DNA of 64,000 bases from an uncultured Propionibacteriaceae bacterium. Its GTDB lineage: Bacteria > Actinomycetota > Actinomycetes > Propionibacteriales > Propionibacteriaceae. The stretch covers positions 38,975 through 102,974 of the forward strand of contig CALCKT010000003.1 of assembly GCA_937965785.1 (NCBI GenBank). Direction: 5' to 3'. This document shows positions 60,033 through 64,000 of this stretch, piece after piece. Position 1 is the stretch's first letter. The number at the start of each line of letters is the position of its first letter. Below the pieces are notes generated by a model. That model made no database searches, had not been told where the DNA came from, and saw nothing but the letters and a program-made list of their open reading frames with translations. A program made the position numbers and the translations under genes.

Positions 60033-60780
60033 CGGCCTGGACGATTCCGCCTGGGGCAGTCCCTGGCGGACAATCCCGGTCGGTCAGAAGGTGGGCCTGT
60101 CGTTGCTGCTCGTGTTGACGGCGCTGCTGGCTCGTCCTTGGCCAACCGCGGTTCTCGTCGCGGCAATGGCCGTCGCCGCCCTGGTTGTCGCCAGGATTCC
60201 GGTCCGCATGGTGGCCGCCGCCATGACCGCTCCCGCGGTGTTCATCATCCTGGGAGCGGTTTCGGCGACGCTGACGATCGGCGCTTTCGAAGGACCCGGT
60301 TGGCGTTGGGGCTGGCTGGGAATCCGGGAGGCCGACATGGCCTTGGGGTTGGGTCTGCTGCTGCGCGCGACGGCCGGAACCCTGGGGGTGCTGGTGTTGG
60401 CGATGACCACCCCCATGGTGGATCTGCTCAGCTGGCTGAGAAAACTGCACGTCCCGGCCCCTCTGATCGAGATCGCCTCGCTGATGTACCGGATGATCTT
60501 CACCGCCTGGAACTCGCTGGTTCTGGTACGCCGGGCCCAGCAGCAACGACTCGGTGGCACCGGACCCATGAGGCGAAGGTTCGCCGAGACGGGGCAGTTG
60601 GTCGGGGCGGTTGCCGTTCGGACCTGGTTGGCATCCGCCCGCCTGGCCGACGGCCTGGCCATCCGGGGACACGAGTCAACTTTGACCACCCTGCCGTCTC
60701 GGCGCGGAAACCGGAATCTTCCGATCTGGGTGTTGGTGGGTTTGAGTCTCATGTGGGGAGTTGCGTTGTGGACGCGATGA
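60022..60780 (+). CDS. cbiQ: ECF transporter T component CbiQ
   Basis: A 252-aa transmembrane coupling protein of the cobalt importer. It has about five to six helices and the coupling helices with the Ala-Arg-Gly-like motifs (RRAQQQR and LAIRGHES) that contact the ATPase. The start is TTG 60022, overlapping cbiN by 11 nt; no closer standard start fits. The stop overlaps cbiO by ATGA. Confidence 0.92.
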   Translation: MRISGLDDSAWGSPWRTIPVGQKVGLSLLLVLTALLARPWPTAVLVAAMAVAALVVARIPVRMVAAAMTAPAVFIILGAVSATLTIGAFEGPGWRWGWLGIREADMALGLGLLLRATAGTLGVLVLAMTTPMVDLLSWLRKLHVPAPLIEIASLMYRMIFTAWNSLVLVRRAQQQRLGGTGPMRRRFAETGQLVGAVAVRTWLASARLADGLAIRGHESTLTTLPSRRGNRNLPIWVLVGLSLMWGVALWTR

Positions 60781-61577
60781 AACTGGCCGCGACGGGAATC
60801 GTCGCGGGTTTCGAGGGGCGCGAGGTGTTGCGGGGCCTTGACCTGGGGGTTCCCGCTGGAGCCCGGATGGCGTTGCTCGGTGCCAATGGCTCGGGCAAGA
60901 CCACCCTGCTGCGCACCATCGCAGGTGCGCACCGGCCATCGGCCGGGCAGGTTCGTCTCGACGGGGAGCCGGTGCGTTTCGACCGTGCCGGGCTGAGGGC
61001 GCATCGGCGTCGTGTGCAGCTGGTGCTGCAGGACCCGGACGATCAGTTGTTCTCCGCGGATGTGCGGCAGGACGTGAGCTTTGGTCCGCTGAACCTGGGG
61101 CTGTCCGAGACCGAGGCCGCCGAGGCCACGGATTCGGCGATATCCGCCATGGGCATCGAACACCTGGCCGACCGGCCCACCCATCAACTCAGCTACGGGG
61201 AGCGGAAGCGTGTGGTCATCGCCGGTGCATTGGCGATGAACGTGGATGTGTTGCTGCTCGACGAACCGACAGCCGGGCTGGATCCCGCCGGGGTCGAGGC
61301 CCTGCTGCAGACGCTGGGGGAGATCAATGCGCGGGGCACCACGCTGGTGTTCTCGACCCACGAGGTGGACAACGCTCTGGCCTTCGCCACCCATGCCGCG
61401 GTGATGACCGACGGGAGGCTGCGGCAGGGCGGGCTCGTGGAGCTGCTCAGCGACGCCGAGCTCTTGACGGCCGCCCGCCTGCGTCAACCGATCCTGCTGC
61501 AGTTGTCCGCGGCGCTGGGATGGGAAAGCCCCGCTACCAGTGTCGAGCAGGTCAGGCAACGCTGGCCCGTCGGCTGA
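60777..61577 (+). CDS. cbiO: Cobalt importer ATPase CbiO
   Basis: A 266-aa ECF-type ATPase: Walker A GANGSGKTTLL, Q-loop VLQDPDDQLFSADVRQDVSFG (typical of CbiO), signature QLSYGERKR, Walker B LLLDEPTAGLD. It works as a dimer or with itself because a single ATPase gene is present. ATG 60777 is in the cbiQ stop; a GTG 9 nt upstream is also possible. Confidence 0.94.
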   Translation: MKLAATGIVAGFEGREVLRGLDLGVPAGARMALLGANGSGKTTLLRTIAGAHRPSAGQVRLDGEPVRFDRAGLRAHRRRVQLVLQDPDDQLFSADVRQDVSFGPLNLGLSETEAAEATDSAISAMGIEHLADRPTHQLSYGERKRVVIAGALAMNVDVLLLDEPTAGLDPAGVEALLQTLGEINARGTTLVFSTHEVDNALAFATHAAVMTDGRLRQGGLVELLSDAELLTAARLRQPILLQLSAALGWESPATSVEQVRQRWPVG

Positions 61578-61603
61578 AGCGAGCCCATCGCCGGGTTCAC
61601 GGG

Positions 61604-61624
61604 GCTGCCGCGGCCTCCGGCAGC
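61604..61624 (+). terminator. Terminator after cbiMNQO
   Basis: GCTGCCG (61604-61610) pairs with CGGCAGC (61618-61624) around a 7-nt loop, 26 nt after the cbiO stop. No T-tract. Confidence 0.55.
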
Positions 61625-61919
61625 GGGTCCCGGATACGAATTGAAATGGATTTCACAAGAAGTGGTTGTTCTCATGAGAAAAGCGAAGGAGCGTAGTTCA
61701 ACATCCTCGGGATTGCCCCGGAAAACCACCAAGTTCAAGGTGCTGAGGGGAGAAGCGACGTCGGAGTCGGTCCGGGATGGGGTGGAAACCGGGCTCGGGC
61801 AGGTTGATGAATGCCCAGGAGGGTGCCTGGCAAACCCGATGTGGCTGCCGGGACACCTCTTCGGCGACGCCGGGGATCCGGAAACCCGGATGCCCAGCGC
61901 GATCGAGAGCTGACCGTGA
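61625..61919. other. Intergenic stretch with a 14-bp palindrome
   Basis: About 295 nt with no supported gene. It contains TGAAAT-GG-ATTTCA (61642-61655), a perfect palindrome in a locally AT-rich patch. A 90-codon frame (61641-61913) lacks a ribosome binding site and a recognisable product. Confidence 0.5.
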
Positions 61920-61974
61920 AATCGTCCTGCGCCACGGGTCACCGATTCCGGTGGGTGCCTGGCGCAGGACGATT
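61920..61974. terminator. Long hairpin, probable terminator
   Basis: A perfect 15-bp stem (AATCGTCCTGCGCCA with its complement at 61960-61974) encloses a 25-nt loop that can fold further. It lies just past the 3' end of the minus-strand DUF1707 gene. Confidence 0.65.
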
Positions 61975-62015
61975 GCCGTCAGCTTCTCCGAGGAGCTTCG
62001 ATCAAGGGGCAGGGG

Positions 62016-62558
62016 TCAATATTTGATGGGCCGGAACCCGGTGATCTGGGTCAGCGGATTCTCCCAGTCCTCACCCCGATTGGCCTTGACCACGCTGATG
62101 ATGGTGAGCACCAGCCAGCCGATGGACCACAGGAAGACGGGAAACCCGAACCCGAGGATGCTAAGCATCCCTCCCACGATGAAACCAGCGGTGGCGAGAA
62201 TCTGGTAGTTCAGCGCCTTGGCGGCTTCACGATTGACCGCCGATCCGCTCTTGGTAGCCAGCCAGGCCAGGCCGGGGCCGATTGGTCCCGAGAACAGCCC
62301 GGTGAAGTGGATCAGCGCGGCAGCATCGGTGGAGGAACTCGCGAGCCCTGCGGTGGTGGCGGGCTGCACGGGAGCCAGCGTCCGGGGAGACGCGGGCAGG
62401 TCCGCGATCGCCAGGCGCAGCTGTTGGGCTGAGCTTGCCTTGAGGATCAGGTCCAACCGGTGCTCCAGCTCCGGTTCGTTTATGCGTCCCTCCGCGTAGG
62501 CACGCTGAACGATGTCTATGGCGTTGTCCCGGGTGGCGTCGCTGATTCTCGTGGTCAT
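62016..62558 (-). CDS. DUF1707 / DUF4870 membrane protein
   Basis: A 180-aa protein. The DUF1707 N-terminus (RISDATRDNAIDIVQRAYAEG, then LEHRLDLILKA) precedes a linker and a DUF4870-like membrane part with three helices (about residues 80-100, 118-140, 143-162). The function is unknown. ATG 62558 is favoured by the family start. Confidence 0.83.
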   Translation of the reverse strand: MTTRISDATRDNAIDIVQRAYAEGRINEPELEHRLDLILKASSAQQLRLAIADLPASPRTLAPVQPATTAGLASSSTDAAALIHFTGLFSGPIGPGLAWLATKSGSAVNREAAKALNYQILATAGFIVGGMLSILGFGFPVFLWSIGWLVLTIISVVKANRGEDWENPLTQITGFRPIKY

Positions 62559-62853
62559 GCAATCCACTGTCGCACCGCCGCGGCGGTGACACCATTGGGG
62601 TCAGCCCCGGTTCACCCCTGTGGAGCCCCTGAGAGATCCTGCGGTGAGGTGTCTCTGCGGGATCGCGTCCGAGGAAGAAACCCGGTGGAGCCGCTGAGCC
62701 GAAACCACCCGCTTCGCTTCCTGCTGCCGAGACCTTAACTTTTGGCCAGAGTCTCTTCGATGCCCCGCAGGGTCTGGGTGTTGGTTCTAGAGTCGTGTGA
62801 TCCCGGGTTGGAGACACCTGCCGGGTTTGTGACACCAATGGGGGTGTTGAACA

Positions 62854-63477
62854 ATGAAACATCGCATCAAAGGAACCACCACGACGGTCGCTGTGGCCGC
62901 GGTTTTGCTGCTGTCCTCGTGCAGCGGGCAGCAGCCCGGTCCGGGGAGCAGTGAATCGGCTTCCTGGGGGACCGCCCCGCAGCAGCCTCCCCGAACCACC
63001 ACGGCCCAACCGTCGGCTGCATCATCACCCTCTGGGCCGCAGCCGTCGGAGACCTTCACCCCGGAACAACTCGAAGCAGCAAACACCGTGATCGAATACA
63101 TCCGCATCTCGGATGAGGTTTTCAGTAATCCGGATGCCGATCCCCAGCCTCTCATGGACATCACCACGGGACAGAGTCAAACCATAGAGAAAGAACTTCT
63201 TGCGGAGTATCGCAGGAAGGGTCAGGTTCAGACCGGGGAGGCGGTTGTTCACATCACGGGTGCCTCGGAGCCGGTCGAGTTTGATGGGGTGCGCTCCGTT
63301 GATGTCCAGATGTGCACCGATGTCGGGAAGGTCGATGTGATCGACTCAGCCGGTAAGAGCGTGGTTCCCGTGGACCGCCCGCAGTATCTCCAGTGGAATG
63401 TGAATGTGGTCAAAACCGAGACCGGCTGGAAATTCGGGGATGCCACGAACGAAAACGCCCTGAGGTGCCCGGCATGA
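62854..63477 (+). CDS. Lipoprotein, unknown
   Basis: A 207-aa exported lipoprotein. The signal ends in the lipobox LSSC (Cys23), a Pro/Ser/Thr/Gln-rich linker runs to about residue 68, and an alpha/beta domain follows (about 70-207) that may be NTF2-like by its size and pattern. The function is unknown. GGGGGTG precedes ATG 62854. ATGA couples it to the next secreted-protein gene, so the two probably act together at the cell surface. Confidence 0.75.
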   Translation: MKHRIKGTTTTVAVAAVLLLSSCSGQQPGPGSSESASWGTAPQQPPRTTTAQPSAASSPSGPQPSETFTPEQLEAANTVIEYIRISDEVFSNPDADPQPLMDITTGQSQTIEKELLAEYRRKGQVQTGEAVVHITGASEPVEFDGVRSVDVQMCTDVGKVDVIDSAGKSVVPVDRPQYLQWNVNVVKTETGWKFGDATNENALRCPA

Positions 63478-64000
63478 AACGCTTGACCGCCATTGCTGTT
63501 CTCATTGCCTGTCTCCTGATTGTGGCCGGCCTACTCCCACAATCGGCCCGCGCCGAAGGAGAGGTCCGCTGCGGAAGGAAAGACAGAAACGCCGGAGGTT
63601 GTGTAATTGAGATCAGGGCTCCGGGGTCTGGTGGCCAGCCTGGGAAACCGGGCCGGCCCGGCAGGGGTCCGGTGACCCGACCCACCGAGACCCCCGAATT
63701 CACCCCGTGTGTTGGGATACCCTGCCTGCCCTTGGACCAGCAACACCCCCCGGACCCCTGCATCAGCTACGCCACCGACGGTTCCTGCGCCAGCTACCTC
63801 CCCGGCCTACCCACACCAACCGACGACCCCACCCACCCCGGTGGCGCCCCAGCCCCTGTGACCCTGGCCAGGATCGCAGTCGAACGCATGGACCTCCACG
63901 CCCCCGAAATCGGGCTGTGGCCCCACCCCCTCGAAGAACTACCCAACGGATACAACTACGTCGGCTGGAACAACTGGATGTGGGTCAAAAACCCCACCCC
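63474..64000 (+). CDS. Secreted protein (C-terminus beyond the right edge)
   Basis: The first 175 residues of an exported protein. Residues 1-27 are a Sec signal peptide ending ARA. A Cys/Pro/Gly-rich region with three CxxxxC-like pairs follows, then a domain start (LARIAVERMDLHAPEIGLWP, then YNYVGWNNWMWV). That pattern matches secreted actinobacterial proteins often mislabelled ATP/GTP-binding. ATG 63474 overlaps the stop of the lipoprotein gene. Confidence 0.75.
   Translation, partial: MKRLTAIAVLIACLLIVAGLLPQSARAEGEVRCGRKDRNAGGCVIEIRAPGSGGQPGKPGRPGRGPVTRPTETPEFTPCVGIPCLPLDQQHPPDPCISYATDGSCASYLPGLPTPTDDPTHPGGAPAPVTLARIAVERMDLHAPEIGLWPHPLEELPNGYNYVGWNNWMWVKNPT

Noticed and set aside
61641..61913. 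A 90-codon frame between cbiO and the DUF1707 gene
   Set aside because: It starts at TTG without a ribosome site or leaderless signal, and its product has no recognisable family.
1..64000. CRISPR arrays, tRNA genes, insertion sequences, phage genes or attachment sites
   Set aside because: No regularly spaced direct repeats, tRNA cloverleaf with a TTCGA-type loop, transposase motifs or terminal inverted repeats were seen on reading both strands; this was by eye and could miss diverged copies.

Overview
The window is dense, high-GC DNA from an actinobacterium. It carries an Mtb-type DapD, a GlgM/GlgC pair, a SigE/anti-sigma/TatB/Mrp block, the DUF3117, DUF2510 and DUF4191 families, a GlnA1/GlnE/GlnA2 set and lipA/lipB. 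PTS transport, a FMN-riboswitch transporter and cobalt uptake under a cobalamin riboswitch fit Propionibacteriales/Propionibacteriaceae, but that rank is inference. No tRNA, rRNA 16S/23S/5S, CRISPR array, IS element or phage gene was seen. Both ends cut a gene: a serpin lipoprotein at the left and a secreted protein at the right.

Left block (1-17.1 kb): lysine/diaminopimelate genes (dapD, dapE, dapA), a LOG-family protein, glycogen synthesis (glgM divergent from glgC), an O-methyltransferase, an ECF sigma factor with its membrane anti-sigma factor, tatB, mrp, DUF1003, and an MgtE-N/CBS protein divergent from a YflT-like stress protein. As I remember the M. tuberculosis map, this order follows about Rv1201c to Rv1234.

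Middle block (17.1-30.5 kb): aminopeptidase P, a coiled-coil zinc-ribbon protein, an RNB-domain exoribonuclease, RNase P RNA, methionine aminopeptidase, three tandem DUF2510 membrane proteins, glnA2 and glnE.

Accessory region (30.5-53.5 kb): a riboflavin-type ABC importer behind a FMN riboswitch; a hexitol/fructose PTS operon that also encodes HPr and Enzyme I; an MMPL exporter; glnA1 with a candidate GlnR box; two ABC-2 exporters, one with a G8-tract frameshift and an XRE regulator, the other with a TetR regulator and abutting 16-bp palindromes; and an orphan ascorbate-type PTS (EIIC, EIIB, EIIA) with a secreted protein, a SIS-domain protein and a DasR/NagR-like GntR regulator. The last locus is the best candidate for an undescribed system.

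Right block (53.5-64 kb): an ABC-F protein, DUF4191, lipA, lipB, an isolated cbiC, a fragment resembling a corrin methylase, the riboswitch-controlled cbiMNQO cobalt transporter, and small membrane or secreted proteins. The lipB-lipA-DUF4191-glnA1-glnE-glnA2 series resembles Rv2217-Rv2222c, opened by the accessory genes.

A theme across the window is leaderless transcription: about two dozen genes have a TANNNT-like hexamer 6-8 nt before the start codon and no Shine-Dalgarno sequence, which fixes many starts.
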